This document shows, piece by piece, positions 32,773 to 44,066 of a stretch of 64,000 nt of DNA (position 1 is the stretch's first letter; every line of letters starts with the position of its first letter). This DNA is from Rattus norvegicus. Taxonomy: Eukaryota > Chordata > Mammalia > Rodentia > Muridae. The position numbers were made by a program, and so were the translations under genes. The stretch spans positions 48,385,857-48,449,856 of the forward strand of contig NC_086029.1 of NCBI RefSeq assembly GCF_036323735.1, read 5' to 3'. Under the pieces are notes generated by a model. The model ran no database searches and had not been told where the DNA came from. It saw only the letters and a list, made by a program, of their open reading frames with translations.

Positions 32773-33484
32773 GTTCAGGAACAGGGGTTGCTAAAGTGAG
32801 CTCAGCAGCAGTTCTTCCTTCGCATGGCTCTGTGCTTGTTTTTGTAGCCTATGAGATGATCACGGTGCACCCATCAGACATTCCCTAAGAATCACCCAGG
32901 TATCCTGGGCTAGGTATGCACAGTCATGCACATGCACATACTCACATGCAGACACGCATCCACACGTAGACAGGCATGTATGGAAAGTGAGGTGGTCAAG
33001 CACATTCCCAGCAGAACATGGGTAAAGTTATTCCGCGTAATACAGGGCAATGGAGCAAGGGGCATTTCATATTTCCTTCATCGTGTGAGGGACACATGAC
33101 CTCCAATTATCCAATTATAATAATGCACCTCAAGACCTGATGGGAACTGCTCTTTCCAGTGACACTGGATCTGGATGGCTAGAAGCTCACCAGGTGTTTC
33201 CTTCATCTCACCCCAGTGGCAAAGTTAGGAGGAGCTGACAGAGGCACCGACTTCGTGCTGATGATACATTGGTGTCCCTGGACTGGGGGGCTCAAAGCAG
33301 GATTCCCTTTTGGTGGGGTTTGGGTTTCTACATAAACCACCATGAGGCAAAAGTCCAAGCAGGGAATTTGGGAGACAATCTCAGGAAAGACCAACAAGGA
33401 AGTGAAGGAGTAAGACAGATAGCTATGAGCCTGGGCTACGGTGAACCAGGAAGTTAAGGTGTGGCAGACACAGACTGTAAGGCA
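32773..33484. other. Unique DNA with a short CA-rich patch
   Basis: The patch at about 32920-32980 has ACATACTCACATGCAGACACGC words. The rest is mixed and unrecognised. Confidence 0.4.
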
Positions 33485-33902
33485 TCCTCAGAAAGGTAGC
33501 AGCGTCAAGATGCCCTGAGGGCGTCTAAACTCCCATTCTCAGAGCCTGTGAGCCAGTATGCCAGATTCCGAGGTCAGGGTCACTGATCTGAGGATAAGGC
33601 AAGGACTTTGGTTCATCAAGTGAGTCCAGCATGATGGAGTCCTCAAGAGAGTCAAAGGTGTTATATGGCTGGCTTCTGAAGAGGAAGCAGATTCCATGAA
33701 CTAGGAGGGCAGGCAGCCTTCAGAATACAGAAAAAAACAGGGAATTCATTCTCTTCTCTAAATCAGAAAGAAATGCACCTTACTAGGCTCCCCAAATGCT
33801 TAGTTTCTAACTTCTAATCCCAAAACCATGAAGAAATAAATGCATGCTGTTTCAATCCACTAAAATCATGATAATCTTTCATATCAACAATCAGAAACTA
33901 GT
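33485..33902 (+). mobile_element. Probable MLT1-like LTR, very diverged
   Basis: It has GAGTCCAGCATGATGGAGTCC, GGTGTTATATGG, and at the 3' end CCATGAAGAAATAAATGC, TGTTTCAATCCACT and CAGAAACTAGTC. Order and spacing fit an MLT1-type LTR, but identity is low. Confidence 0.4.
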
Positions 33903-34000
33903 CAGAGTGTGTGCCCAGTGAGTTAGCATGGCACACGGGTGCCCAAGCCAGCAGAGTGTATGCCCAGTGAGTTAGCATGTTATAAGGGTGCCCAAGCCAG
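33903..34000. repeat. 49-bp tandem duplication
   Basis: CAGAGTGTGTGCCCAGTGAG at 33903 and CAGAGTGTATGCCCAGTGAG at 33952 begin two 49-bp units that share GTTAGCATG and GGTGCCCAAGCCAGC. A cluster of differences lies mid-unit. Confidence 0.92.
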
Positions 34001-34199
34001 CAAAGAAACCCTTCAAGGTGGTGTCCAGAGGCTTCAAAGTGACTTCAAGCAAAGGCCAGGAATCTGGAGTGCACTTCACCTCTTAAGAGCTAGTAGGGGC
34101 GAAGACTGCCCTGAGCAAGTCTAGTGCACACTGGGTACCTCTACCTTCATTGTCCTTCCTCTTAGGCCACGTGCCCGTAGGAAGGAAGATTTAGGATTT

Positions 34200-34330
34200 T
34201 TGTTGTTGGTGGTGGTGGTGGTGGTGGTGGTGGTGGTGGTGGTGGTGGTGGTGGTGGTGGTGGTGGGTTTTTGTTTTTTGTTTTTGTCTTTCTGTTTGAT
34301 TTTGGTTTTTGGTTTGTTGTTGTTTTGTTT
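34200..34330. repeat. (GGT)n followed by T/G-rich tract
   Basis: About 20 GGT units at 34207-34267, then TTTTTGTTTTTTGTTTTTG-type sequence to about 34330. Poly-Val and poly-Pro/Thr frames result. Confidence 0.96.
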
Positions 34331-35035
34331 TCTCCAAGCAGTCTGCGAGGTGCACCCATCAAGTCCAAACACACCAACATCTCTTACAATGGCTTCTGGG
34401 AGATAAATAGCTGAGACCAGGATGGAGCATTTCGCTGTGTGTGAAGTAAGTCCTGCCAGTGTTTACTGGCTGAGGCAGGCACAGTAAACAGCTCACAGCG
34501 CTTGGATGGTCTCTCACTCTATGTAGTACCAAGTTGCTGTCACTCCTAGGCCGTTCCACCAGGCCATCCTCCCATCTCAGATCAGCACAAAAAACCTGTC
34601 TGTCTGCCCAGCCCACCCCACCTCCAGTGCTGCAGGCAGGCAGATGACTGTGATACAGGGAAGGGTCCATTCTTCCCCTCTGTAAACATGTAATTGATGG
34701 CGTTCAGAGGGAAAGAGGAAGATGGAGACTAACTCACAGCAGCTGAACTAGGTTCCTGTCCATTCTTCATACTTTCTGCCTAGTGTTGAAAGGAACATAA
34801 ATCCAACCCAGGCTGTCAGAACATTCTGTCATGAAGTCACAGAGACATGTTCCAAAAGGAAGGGAAAGGGTTTTGCAATGTGCTTTCCTGCTCCCCAAAG
34901 GCATAGAGGTCACAAACCAGTAAATGTTAAAGGTCCAAATGAGTGCCCCAGAGACACGCTTCCTGAACCCTGCCTTGCTAATGCCCTTGTCGACAGATAG
35001 GGTGGAAGTAAGGGAGGGGATCTTGAAAGATCTTC
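34331..35035. other. Unique DNA, nothing recognised
   Basis: Mixed sequence leading into the GA minisatellite. The first ATG of the long frame over the minisatellite lies here at 34924, with no Kozak or splice argument for translation. Confidence 0.4.
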
Positions 35036-36024
35036 AAAGGAGGGCAGAAAGGAAGGAGGAGAAGAATGAAGAAAGGGAGAGAGGAGGGAGGGAGGGAAGG
35101 ATAGCAGAGGAAAGGGAGGAGAGAGGAGAACAGAGGAGGGAGGGATGGGAGAAGAGGGAAGGGAGAGAAGGGAGGACTAAAGAAGGAAGGAAGGAGGGCG
35201 GAAGGACAGAAGGGAGGAGGGAAGGACAAAGGAGGGAGGGAGGGGAGGACAGAGGAGGAGGGAGGGGAGGACAGAGGAGGGAGGGGAGGACAGAGGAGGA
35301 GGGAGGGGAGGACAGAGGAGAGAGGGAGGACAGAGGAGGAGGGAGGGGAGGACAGAGGAGGGAGGGGAGGACAGAGGAGGAGGGAGGGGAGGACAGAGGA
35401 GGAGGGAGGGGAGGACAGAGGAGGGAGGGGAGGACAGAGGAGGGAGGGGAGGACAGAGGAGGGAGGGGAGGACAGAGGAGGGAGGGGAGGACAGAGGAGG
35501 AGGGAGGGGAAGACAGAGGAGGAGGGAGGGGAGGACAGAGGAGGAGGGAGGGGAGGACAGAGGAGGAGAGAGGGGAGGACAGAGGAGGAGGGAGGGGAGG
35601 ACAGAGGAGGGAGGGGAGGACAGCAGAGGAGGGAGGGGAGGACAGAGGAGGAGGGAGGGGAGGACAGAGGAGGAGGGAGGGGAGGACAGAGGAGGGAGGG
35701 GAGGTCAGAGGAGGGAGGGGAGGACAGCAGAGGAGGGAGGGGAGGACAGAGGAGGAGGGAGGGGAGGACAGAGGAGGAGGGAGGGGAGGACAGAGGAGGA
35801 GGGAGGGGAGGACAGAGGAGGAGGGAGGGGAGGACAGAGGAGGAGGGAGGGGAGGACAGCAGAGGAGGGAGGGGAGGATAGAGGAGGGAGGGAGGACAGA
35901 GGAGGGAGGGAGGACAGAGGAGGAGGGAGGGGAGGACAGAGGAGAGAGGGAGGACAGAGGAGGAGAGAAGAGAGGACAGAGGAGGAGGGAGGGGAGGGCA
36001 ACGAGGGGAGGGGAGGAGAGGAAA
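35036..36024. repeat. 1-kb GA-rich minisatellite (19/22-bp units)
   Basis: Units GAGGGAGGGGAGGACAGAG (19 bp) and the same with an extra AGG (22 bp) alternate about 45 times. The left 150-200 bp is a degenerate leader with AAGGAAGG and GAAGGACAGAAG words. The only regular pyrimidine is the C of GACAG. A 368-codon frame of Glu, Gly and Arg (34924-36030) persists because such units rarely make stop codons in that frame. I do not call it a gene. Confidence 0.97.
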
Positions 36025-36721
36025 GTGTAATCCCCCCTTGCATTGCTATATCTCCCATCCCATGCATCAGGTCACCCCTGCTTCCTGAGTCGGGGTGTTT
36101 CAGGGTCCAGACACTGCAGCCCAGGTACGCGTCTCAAGTATTTATCTCTAGCCTCCTGTTCTCCACTTCCCTGTTTTCCTGAGTAAGGTGACAAGCCAGC
36201 GGACCCCAGGGGTTAGGAACTCTTTACACAAAGCTTGTCTGTGCACTTCGACAGGCCCTCAAGGGCAATGACAAGACATGGCCTCCACTGACAGGTCTGT
36301 GATGTGGGCTCTGAGACAGTTAATAGGAATCCTTGGGGCTCAGTTGGGGCCTTCGGGACTCTGGTGGTGACTGTGACATTTGGGGCTCTGAAGCAGGTTG
36401 GGAGCAGGAGGCTGCTCACTCCCACACTTTGGGCCTAAGTCAGTTCTGTGGTTCTGTCACAAACAGGTGGGATTATAAAATCCAGTTACTTTAAAAAGAA
36501 ATGAGTATGTATGTAGGAATCTGAATTTCTAAGCAGGAACTTCCGTTTATTTTATCTAGCTACCTCACGAGGTTACACATACTCCTGCTCCTGGGATGAC
36601 TGACTCAAAGCTCCTCCCAGGCACCTTTTCCCCTTTTTCAGACTCACTGGGAATGGAAGCGGTGACAGCTGATCCCATCAAAAGGTGACAGGACAAGGAG
36701 CTGTGTTAGGATGACAGACAC
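36025..36721. other. Unique DNA, nothing recognised
   Basis: Mixed sequence without recognised repeats or exons. Confidence 0.4.
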
Positions 36722-36837
36722 AGCTCCATAGTTAAGAGCACTTGCATAGTTCAGCTCCCAGCACCCACACTGATCTGACACCCTCTTCTACCCTCCAAGG
36801 TCACCAACATGCATGTGCATATATACACATAGAGATG

Positions 36838-36879
<42 letters not shown>

Positions 36880-36906
36880 TAAGTAATGAATCCTTTTTTT
36901 TAAAGA
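36722..36906 (+). mobile_element. B3-type SINE with CA array
   Basis: AGTTAAGAGCACTTGCATAG, TCAGCTCCCAGCACCC and TGACACCCTCTTCTACCC are B2-superfamily words. A CA array (36839-36877) sits near the 3' end, before an AAATAAGTAATGAATCC tail. Confidence 0.75.
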
Positions 36907-36910
36907 GAAA

Positions 36911-36986
36911 GGGGGTTGGGGATTTACCTCAGTGGTAGAGTGCTTGCCTAGCAAGCACAAGGCCCTGGGTTCGGTCCTTAGCTCCG

Positions 36987-36987
<1 letters not shown>
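36911..36987 (+). mobile_element. ID element followed by (GA)n
   Basis: A near-consensus ID body with GGGTTGGGGATTTACCTCAG (A box changed at one base) and GGGTTCGGTCCTTAGC (end altered). It has the GTTGGGG and CTAGCAAGC variants. Its short A tail passes directly into a GA array, so the right target duplication is obscured. Confidence 0.92.

Positions 36988-36988
<1 letters not shown>

Positions 36989-37046
<58 letters not shown>
36989..37046. repeat. (GA)n microsatellite at the ID tail
   Basis: An uninterrupted run of about 29 AG units immediately after the ID adenines. Confidence 0.98.
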
Positions 37047-37048
<2 letters not shown>

Positions 37049-37589
37049 CTATCCAGGAGTTAATCTGATGAGTTGCCCAGGCAAATAGTTATTATTCAGG
37101 CTGAGTAGCTCTTGTCCAAAACACTTAAGAACAGAAGGAATTCGGACATGGGGTTGGTTTGGATTTGGAATATTTACATGTGTGTAATGAGGTATCTCAG
37201 GATGGGACATCCAAGTGTGAAATTCATTTGTATTTCTACTCACACGCGTAGCCCACAGTCACCTGTGTGCACTTTTCTAGCAAAAAAAGTTTTCACTGAC
37301 CAGTCACGTGTGGGGAATGCTCTGGGGCCAAGTCAGGGCTCAGCAGCTCAGATGCAGAGGGCTGGCTTCATCGCTGACTGAGGCTATGTAACCAAGTCAG
37401 AAGATGATTCTGCAGAGCTGCCGCCAGGAGGCGCTGGAGAGCACTTTTGATCCCTCCCATTCACTCTGGACAGAAAACAAAACGAAACGAAGACCTGGAG
37501 AGAGGGAGAGATGACTTTGAAGTTAATGGTGAGGCTTAAAGTAGAATCATAACAGATGGAGTGTTCACAAGTTTAAAACCTCGTTCTCA
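37047..37589. other. Unique DNA, nothing recognised
   Basis: Mixed sequence. An 89-codon plus-strand frame (37112-37381) shows no domain. Confidence 0.4.
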
Positions 37590-37790
37590 GTTTTTCAAAT
37601 GTGAGCATTTAGGTACAGGTGTCTATGTCTGTGGTCACTCACAAGTGGAGAGGTCTGAGGAAAACCTAGGGTGTTGGCTGCCTTCCAAATCTTTAAGGGC
37701 CTCTCTCTGGCCTGGAGGTTTGCTGTGTAGACCAGGTTAGCTGGTCTTTGAGCTTCCAGAGATCCGTGCCTCTAGTCAGACACCATTTGG
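37590..37790 (-). mobile_element. Degraded B4-type SINE
   Basis: GTGGAGAGGTCTGAGGAAAACC and GGTGTTGGCTGCCTTCC, with a B1-like TGTGTAGACCAGGTTAGCTGG, suggest an antisense B4. Head and tail are not clear. Confidence 0.5.
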
Positions 37791-37794
37791 TTCA

Positions 37795-37870
37795 TCCACC
37801 ACACACTTCCAGTTTCCTCTCTGTTTTCTGCATAGTCATGGTGGTTTATCACAGCAATAGACAGTAACTA
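37795..37870 (+). mobile_element. Rodent MaLR LTR 3' end
   Basis: GTCATGGTGGTTTATCACAGCAATAG and a CAGTAACTAATCC terminus match the 3' end shared by rodent MaLR-type LTRs elsewhere in this window. Confidence 0.5.
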
Positions 37871-37877
37871 ATCCAGG

Positions 37878-38230
37878 ACCCATGAAGATGAATGTCTTTG
37901 GAGATGAGGTCTTGCCAGGTTAAGCTGAGGTCATACTGGAGGAGGTGGACCCTAAATCCAAGGACGGACATACTTATAAGAAGGACATTTGGGGCTGGGG
38001 ATTTAGCTCAGTGGTAGAGCGCTTACCTAGGAAGCGCAAGGCCCTGGGTTCGGTCCCCAGCTCTGAAAAAAAAAAAAGAAGGACATTTAGACCCAGACAA
38101 GGAACACCGGGAGAGGGCTAGTGACAAGAGGTGTTGAGGCTTGGTGACATAAAGGAAGGAATGCCACGGGCTGTAAACCATCTCCAGATGAGTCAGAAAA
38201 TGAAGCCACGCCACAGCCGAATGCCGTCTG
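37878..38230 (+). mobile_element. MLT1-type MaLR LTR, split by an ID
   Basis: The left part reads TCTTTGGAGATGAGGTCTTG, GAGGTCATACTGGAGGAGG and CCCTAAATCCAAGGACGG. The right part, after the ID, continues GACATTTAGACCCAGACAAGG. This is the standard MLT1 internal order. Ancient and inert. Confidence 0.78.
37979..38088 (+). mobile_element. ID element nested in MLT1
   Basis: The body at about 37991-38065 has intact A and B boxes and the GGGGCTGGGG and CTAGGAAGCG variants. The short A tail ends at 38076. AGAAGGACATTT is identical at 37979-37990 and 38077-38088. Removing the insert restores the MLT1 phrase AGAAGGACATTTAGAC. Confidence 0.97.
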
Positions 38231-38467
38231 TCTGGGCCCAGAGACCCGAGTGTGAGCGCACCTCTGTTATTTAGGAAGGCGCACCTGAGGAGTGAGTAGG
38301 AGAAAGTAGTGAAGGAGCTCGTCAGGCTGGGAAGGTGACTAGGGACAGCAAATAAGAGGAAATACACATGTCTGGCTTAACTCCCCTTGCTATGATTATC
38401 TCCCGTCCCATCCACTCTTCTGCAAACGATGTGACTTCCTTCTTTGGGGCTGGGAGGATTCTACTGT
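38231..38467. other. Non-repetitive DNA, nothing recognised
   Basis: Short unique interval between LTR remnants. Confidence 0.35.
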
Positions 38468-38848
38468 GTATGTTCGAATCAGCTTCAGCTGTCAATCTGA
38501 CAAAAACCCAGAGTCACTTGGGAACAGGGGGCTTCAGCTGAAGAATCGACTCGAACAGATTGACCCCCATGACTGGGAGGCATTTTCTTGATTGCTAATT
38601 GACGTAGGAAGGCCTAGGCCACTGCAGGTGGTGCCATCCCCTAGGCAGGTGGGCTTAGACTGTGTAAGCAATAAGTTGAGCAAGGTGGAGTAGCGTTCCT
38701 CCAAGGCCTCTGCTCCAAGCTCTTGCCCCGGGTTCCCACCTGGCCTTTCCTTGATGACGAACTGTTGCCTGTAAACTGGATAAACCCTCTCCTCCACAAG
38801 TCACTTTGGACCATGGCATTTATCATAACAACAGAAAGAAAACCAGGA
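38468..38848 (+). mobile_element. Rodent MaLR-type LTR
   Basis: AGCTGTCAATCTGACAAAAACC, GGCATTTTCTTGATTGC, GGTGGTGCCATCCCC, CCAAGGCCTCTGCTCC and AAACTGGATAAACCCTCTCC appear in the expected order; the poly-A signal is decayed to GATAAA. Heavy divergence marks an old copy. Confidence 0.75.
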
Positions 38849-38861
38849 TGAGTGTTTGTTT

Positions 38862-39131
38862 TCTTTATCTGTGTCCCTGTTGCTGGATACCTAGGTTGGT
38901 CCCCTAATCTAGGACTTGTGAACAGCACTGCAGTAAACATGGACGGCAACCTTCTCCACACTGTCAGATTAGTCCCCTGGGTAAACAATCTGGAGTGCTA
39001 TGTGTCTATGTCACTTGAAAGATCTGTTTTGTGTTTTTTCGAGAAACTTCCATTCTGCTTTCCATAATGACTGGGCTAATTTACATTCCCACGGGCAGTT
39101 CCCTTTGTCTGCTTTCTGCACAGTATTTGTT

Positions 39132-39170
<39 letters not shown>

Positions 39171-39295
39171 ATGGGGTGAGGTGAGATGGGCTGTATATAA
39201 CTCGCATTTCCGTGATGGCAGCTGAGGGTGAGTGTGCTTTCGTATTGATTGGCGTCTCTGCCTCCCCTCTTATGTGTTGTCTGTTCATAAATATG
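38862..39295 (-). mobile_element. L1 ORF2 3' end fragment
   Basis: Antisense landmarks in order are CAGCACTGCAGTAAACATGG, GAAACTTCCATTCTGCTTTCC, GGGCTAATTTACATTCCCAC, GGTGAGGTGAGATGGG and TCGCATTTCCGTGATGGC. A 32-T run (39138-39169) sits inside. The fragment has no coding capacity. Confidence 0.82.
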
Positions 39296-39544
39296 CCCTT
39301 ACCCTAAAACACAGAAGCCTGGCTCAGATTTTCTTGGGAAATCTCTGTCTCTGTGGCTTCGTTATTTCCTTATGACCAACTCTTAGCAGAACTTCCAGGT
39401 CAGAGGGCATGAGAACAGCTGATTAGAGACCCTGACTCATCTTCCACCTGGTGCTTCCGAACAGTCTGACCAATATTGCCCTGGGCCAGCGGTGATTAAG
39501 GCTCCAGTGTCCCACTGACACAGGTTCTCTGACTCAGACAGTCT

Positions 39545-39670
39545 GTCTCCCATGCACTCCAACACCGGCTTTACAGATGAGGAAGTAAGGCTCAGTTCAG
39601 CTTCGTGGCTTGGCCGAGGCTAATGTCAAAGCCAGGCAAGAAGAACACAGGCAAAGGAGGCCCAGACTGG
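39545..39670 (-). mobile_element. MIR SINE core
   Basis: CTTTACAGATGAGGAAGTAAGGCTCAG followed by CTTGGCCGAGGC is the antisense MIR core. It is old and much diverged. Confidence 0.65.
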
Positions 39671-40319
39671 AAGTCACCCACCTGGCACTCATAGTCCATC
39701 CCAGAATGTCACCTCTCCACCCTGCAACTGCACCTCCAGCTCCAGGCCACCCACATAGTCTTCTCCAAAGCAAACAGCATACTATATCCTCAGAGGTTCC
39801 AGAAGCTTCCCCTCCTGGGACCTGGAGAAAATTTCTAAATTATAGGGAAGCCATGATTTCTCTCGCCCACACGCCCATCATGTAACCAAGTAATGAGGAT
39901 CCCCTGGGACCAGATCCAACACCAATAAAAAGTGCTGGTCCAAGATCTGTGTTTGACTCTAAAATGGAAGAAATAAATCGAGCAGCTACCAAGAAGTCAC
40001 AGGTGAGCCCCCAAACACGGTTTCTGTTTTCCTCTCAACTTAAAACAGAATGGGACATCTATCCCATGGCTTCAGGCACATCAGCGCCATCGCTGGCGTC
40101 TGCTCAAAGCTGTCAGTTGGAGAGTAATTTATATCCCCGTTCTGAAGCCACGGTTTCACACTAAAAATACTCCCACATCTTTCAGAACTGGGAGGTCCTA
40201 GTCTCTTTTTCCAAAACTCATACCAAAATAAGCTTTAAAAATAAGAATTGAGCTCTTGTATCATGAGTTTCGCCTTTTCCATTCACTTTGAAAAAACATA
40301 TACTCAGAGAAAAACCTTG
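39671..40319. other. Unique DNA, nothing recognised
   Basis: A 91-codon plus-strand frame (39610-39885) begins in the MIR and has no recognised domain. Confidence 0.4.
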
Positions 40320-40390
40320 TGTTTGTTTGGGTCGCTATAAGAGAGTACCATAGGCTGACCAGCTCAATCAACAACGTGAGTAATTTCATT
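40320..40390 (-). mobile_element. MaLR-like fragment left of the L1
   Basis: TGTTTGGGTCGCTATAAGAGAGTACCATAGG resembles the antisense 3' terminus of a MaLR LTR. It is truncated where the L1 begins. Confidence 0.5.
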
Positions 40391-40420
40391 TTTTTTCTTT
40401 TATTGAAAATACTTCTGTGA

Positions 40421-40477
40421 TATATATGACATGTATGACATATATGACATATATGACATATATATATATATATATTC
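40421..40477. repeat. (ATATGACAT)n / (AT)n array in L1 3' UTR
   Basis: Four ATGACATAT-type units are followed by about nine AT dinucleotides, near the L1 3' end. Confidence 0.9.
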
Positions 40478-41556
40478 TGATTATGGTTTCCACCCCTCAA
40501 CTCCTCCCAGTTCTTCTCAACTTCCCTCCCATGGGGACATGGGGATCCACCCCTTTCTGTCCCTCATTAGAAAACAAACAGATTTTTAAAGGATAATAGT
40601 TAAATAAAGCAAAAAAAAATAATCACACATCATAATTGGCAAAACAAACAGAAGGAAAAGAGCCCAAGAAACAGAGACCCACATGTTCCCACACCCAGGA
40701 ATCCCATAAAAACATTAAACTGGAAGCTATAAATCATACATGAAAGGCCTGCTGGGTAAAAAGAAAGAAGAAAAATACATAAATACAATTAAATTAAAGT
40801 AAGTACTAGCTTGATTCACATTTCCCTGATGGCTAAGGGTGCTGGGCACTTCGTTTAAACGTTTCTCAGCCATTGGCCTTCCTCTTTTGAGAATTCTATT
40901 TGGATCTGTAGTCCATTTTTTATATTGGGTAATTTGTTTTCTTGATGTCCAGTTTCTGAGTTCTCCATATATTTTGGATGCTAGTCTGTATCTGACATGG
41001 AGCTGGTAAACATCTTTTCCCATTCTATAGGCTGCCTCTTTGAATGACAGTTCCTTGTGGTGTAGAAGCTTCTCGGTTTCATGAGGTCCCATTTATTAGC
41101 TGTTTATCTGAGTACCTGTGCTAACTGTGTTCTGTTCAGAAAGTCTTTTCCTGTGGCAACGAGTTCGAAGCTCTTCCCCACTTTCTCTCCTAGAGGGTTC
41201 AGTGTATCTGGTTTTATGTTTTATGTTCAGTTGGAGTTGAGTTTTGTGCAGGGTGATAAGTATGGATCTATTTAGATTCTTGTGCCAGCTGACGTCGAGT
41301 TTGACCAGCATTTGTTGAAGGCGCTGTCTTTTTTCCCTGTGTGTTTCCAGCTTCTTCATCAAAGCTCAGGAATCTGTAAGTGTGTGGATTTATTTCTGGG
41401 TCTTCAGTTTTGATTCCATGAATCAACAACATGTCTGGTTTTGTGCCAAAGGCATGTTGTTCTTATTACTCTGTAGATTATTCAAAATCAGGAATGGCAA
41501 GATCTCCAGCAGTTCTTTCATTATCCAGGATTGGTTTGGCTATTCTGTGTGGTTTT

Positions 41557-41559
<3 letters not shown>

Positions 41560-41611
<52 letters not shown>
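41560..41611. repeat. (TG)n microsatellite inside L1 ORF2
   Basis: About 25 TG units interrupt the antisense ORF2. Confidence 0.98.
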
Positions 41612-41613
<2 letters not shown>

Positions 41614-44066
41614 CCATATGAAGCTGAAAACTGACCTTTCAGGATCTGTGAAGTACTGTGTTGGAATTTTGGTAGAGATCACCCTGAATCTTTAGATCGT
41701 TTTAGGTAGGGTGGCCATTTTTACTATATTAATCCTGCGGCCCTGACCATGAACATGGGAGGCCTTTCCATTCTCTGAGATCTCCTTTAAATTCTTTCTT
41801 CAACATCCCGTGAAGCTATTGTGCACGGTATTGCTTCCCCGATTCCTTCCTCAGCCTATTCATTATTTGTACATAGGAGGGCTGCTGATTTTGTGAGTTA
41901 ATTTGATGAAAGTGTTTATCAGCTGTAGGCGTTCCCTGGTGGAGTTTTGGGGTCACTTATGTAGAGCCTCATATCATCTGAAAATAAAGGTATGTTGACT
42001 TCTTCCTTTCCAGTTCGTATCCCCTTGATCTCCTTCAGTTGTCTGATTGCTCTAGCTAAGATTTCAAGTACTACATTGAGTAGATATGGAGAGAGTGGGC
42101 AGCCTTGTCTTGTCCCTCATTTTAGAGGAAATGCTTTGACTTTCTCTTCACTTGACTTGATGTTGGCTATGGGCTTTCTGTGAACTGCTTTTATTATGTT
42201 AAGGTATGTTCCTGTGTCCCTAATTTCTCCAGGACTTTTATCATGAAGGGGTGTTGGGTTTTGTTAAGTGATTTTCTGACTGTAACGAGATGACCCTGGG
42301 GATTTTTTCCTTTCAGTCTGTTTTTACAGAGGACTACGTTACCTTGTTTTCCTGTATTAACTCATCCTTGCATCTTTGGAAGGAAGTCTACTTGATCATG
42401 CTGGATGATCTTTCTGGCATGTTCTTTTCAGTTTGCAAGTATTTTATTGAAAAATTTTACAACTATGTTCATAATGGAAATTGGTTTGTAATTCTTCTTT
42501 GTTGGGTCTTTATGTGGTTTAAGTATCCAGCTAACTGTGGTCTTGTAAAATGAACTGGGTCATGTTCCCTCTGTTTCTGTTTTGTGGAATAATTTGAGGA
42601 GTATTGGCATTAATTCTTCTTTGAAAGTCTGGTAGAATTCTCCACTAAGACCATCTGGCCCTGGGCTATTGTTGTTGTTGTTGTTGTAATTGTTGTGAGA
42701 CTTTTAATTACTGCTTCTATTTACTAGGGTTTATTGGTCTGTTTAAATTGCTTATCTGATCTTGATTCAGCTTGGGTAAATGGTATGTATCAAGGAAATT
42801 ATCCATTTCTTTTAGATTCTCTGGTTTTGTGTATCAATTTTTAAAGCAAGTCCTTATGATTCTCTTGATCTGTGCATGTATGTTCCTTGATATATGTTCT
42901 GTCACCCTTTTCATTTCTAATTTTGTTAATCTTGGATATTCTCTCTATGCCTTTCAGTTAATTTGGATAAGGGTTTGTCAATCTTACTGATTTTCTCAAA
43001 GAACCAGTTCCTTTTTCCTTTGTTTCTTTGTATTGCTTATTGTTTGTTTGTTTCTATTTTACTGATTTCTGCCCTGGGTTTGACTCTTTCTTGACATCTC
43101 TCCTTTGGGGCATGGTTTCTTCTTTTTATTATAGAGGTTGTCAGGTGAACTGTTATGTTACAAGTAGGAGGCCTCTCCAAGGTTTCTATGTAAGCTCTTA
43201 GTGCTGTGAGCTTGCCTCTAAGAACAGCTTTCACTGTGTCCCACAAGTTTGGCTATGCTGTATATTCATTTTAATCTAATTATAGAATGTCTTTAGTTTC
43301 GTTCTTAAGTTCTGTTCTGACCCATTTTTCACTCAGTGATGAGTTGCTCAGTTTCCATGAGTCTGTAAGCTTTCTGTTGTTGTTGTTGATATCCAGTTTT
43401 AATACATGGAGGTCAGACAGTATGCAAGGTGTTACTTCAGTTTTCTTGTATCTGTTGAGACTTGCTTTTTGTTCAACAATAGGGCCAATTTTGGAGAATA
43501 TTCCTTGAGGTGCTGAGGATAAGATATTGTTTTGTGTTTGGGTGGAATGTTTTGTAAATATCTGTTAACAGATATTTGGTTTATAACTTCAGTCAGCTCT
43601 AGCATCTCTCCATTTAGTTTTTGTTTGGATGACCAGTCTATTGGTGAGAGCAAGGAATCATGGTCAATATGTAAGGATTGATTTGTGATTTAAGCTCTAG
43701 TAGTCTTTATTTTATAATCTTGGATGCCCTTGTATTTGGTGCATAGATGCTGAGAATTGAAATGTCCTTTTGGTGGGTTTTCTTTGATGAGTGTATTTGA
43801 GCATGCCCTTCCCCATCTCTTCTGATTAGTTATGATTTGGAGTCAATTTTGTCAGATATTAAAATGGCTACACAAGCTTATTTCTTAGATCTGTTTGCTT
43901 AGAACATCTTCTGTCCTTTTGCACTGAGGTGATGTCTATCGTTGGCGATAAGGTGTGCTTCTTGGCTGCAGCAGACAGATGGATCCTGTTTTCACATCTA
44001 TTCTGTTAGTCTGCGTTTTTCTAATTTGAGACTTGAGACCATGGCCGTTGAGAGATATCAGAGAGC

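Larger units (their letters stand above)
40393..44066 (-). mobile_element. 5'-truncated rodent L1 covering most of ORF2
   Basis: The left end (40393-40800) is antisense 3' UTR with an ATATGACAT array. Then comes antisense ORF2, from its C-terminus to its endonuclease end near 43900-44066. The minus sense gives PGPDGLSGEFYQTFKEEL (about 42600-42660) and the reverse-transcriptase active-site box at 41973-41984 as FSDD rather than FADD. There are stops, frameshifts and a TG array. It is a dead copy; ORF1 and the 5' UTR are absent. Confidence 0.93.

Noticed and set aside
34924..36030. A 368-codon frame as a possible acidic/basic repeat protein
   Set aside because: It is the minisatellite read as codons. 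No start context, splice signals or non-repeat domain supports translation.
39138..39169. T32 run as a Pol III terminator
   Set aside because: It lies inside an old L1 fragment with no Pol III gene upstream.
40727..41362. Open frames as an active L1 ORF2
   Set aside because: They are short antisense fragments of a truncated, frame-broken L1 with an altered catalytic box.
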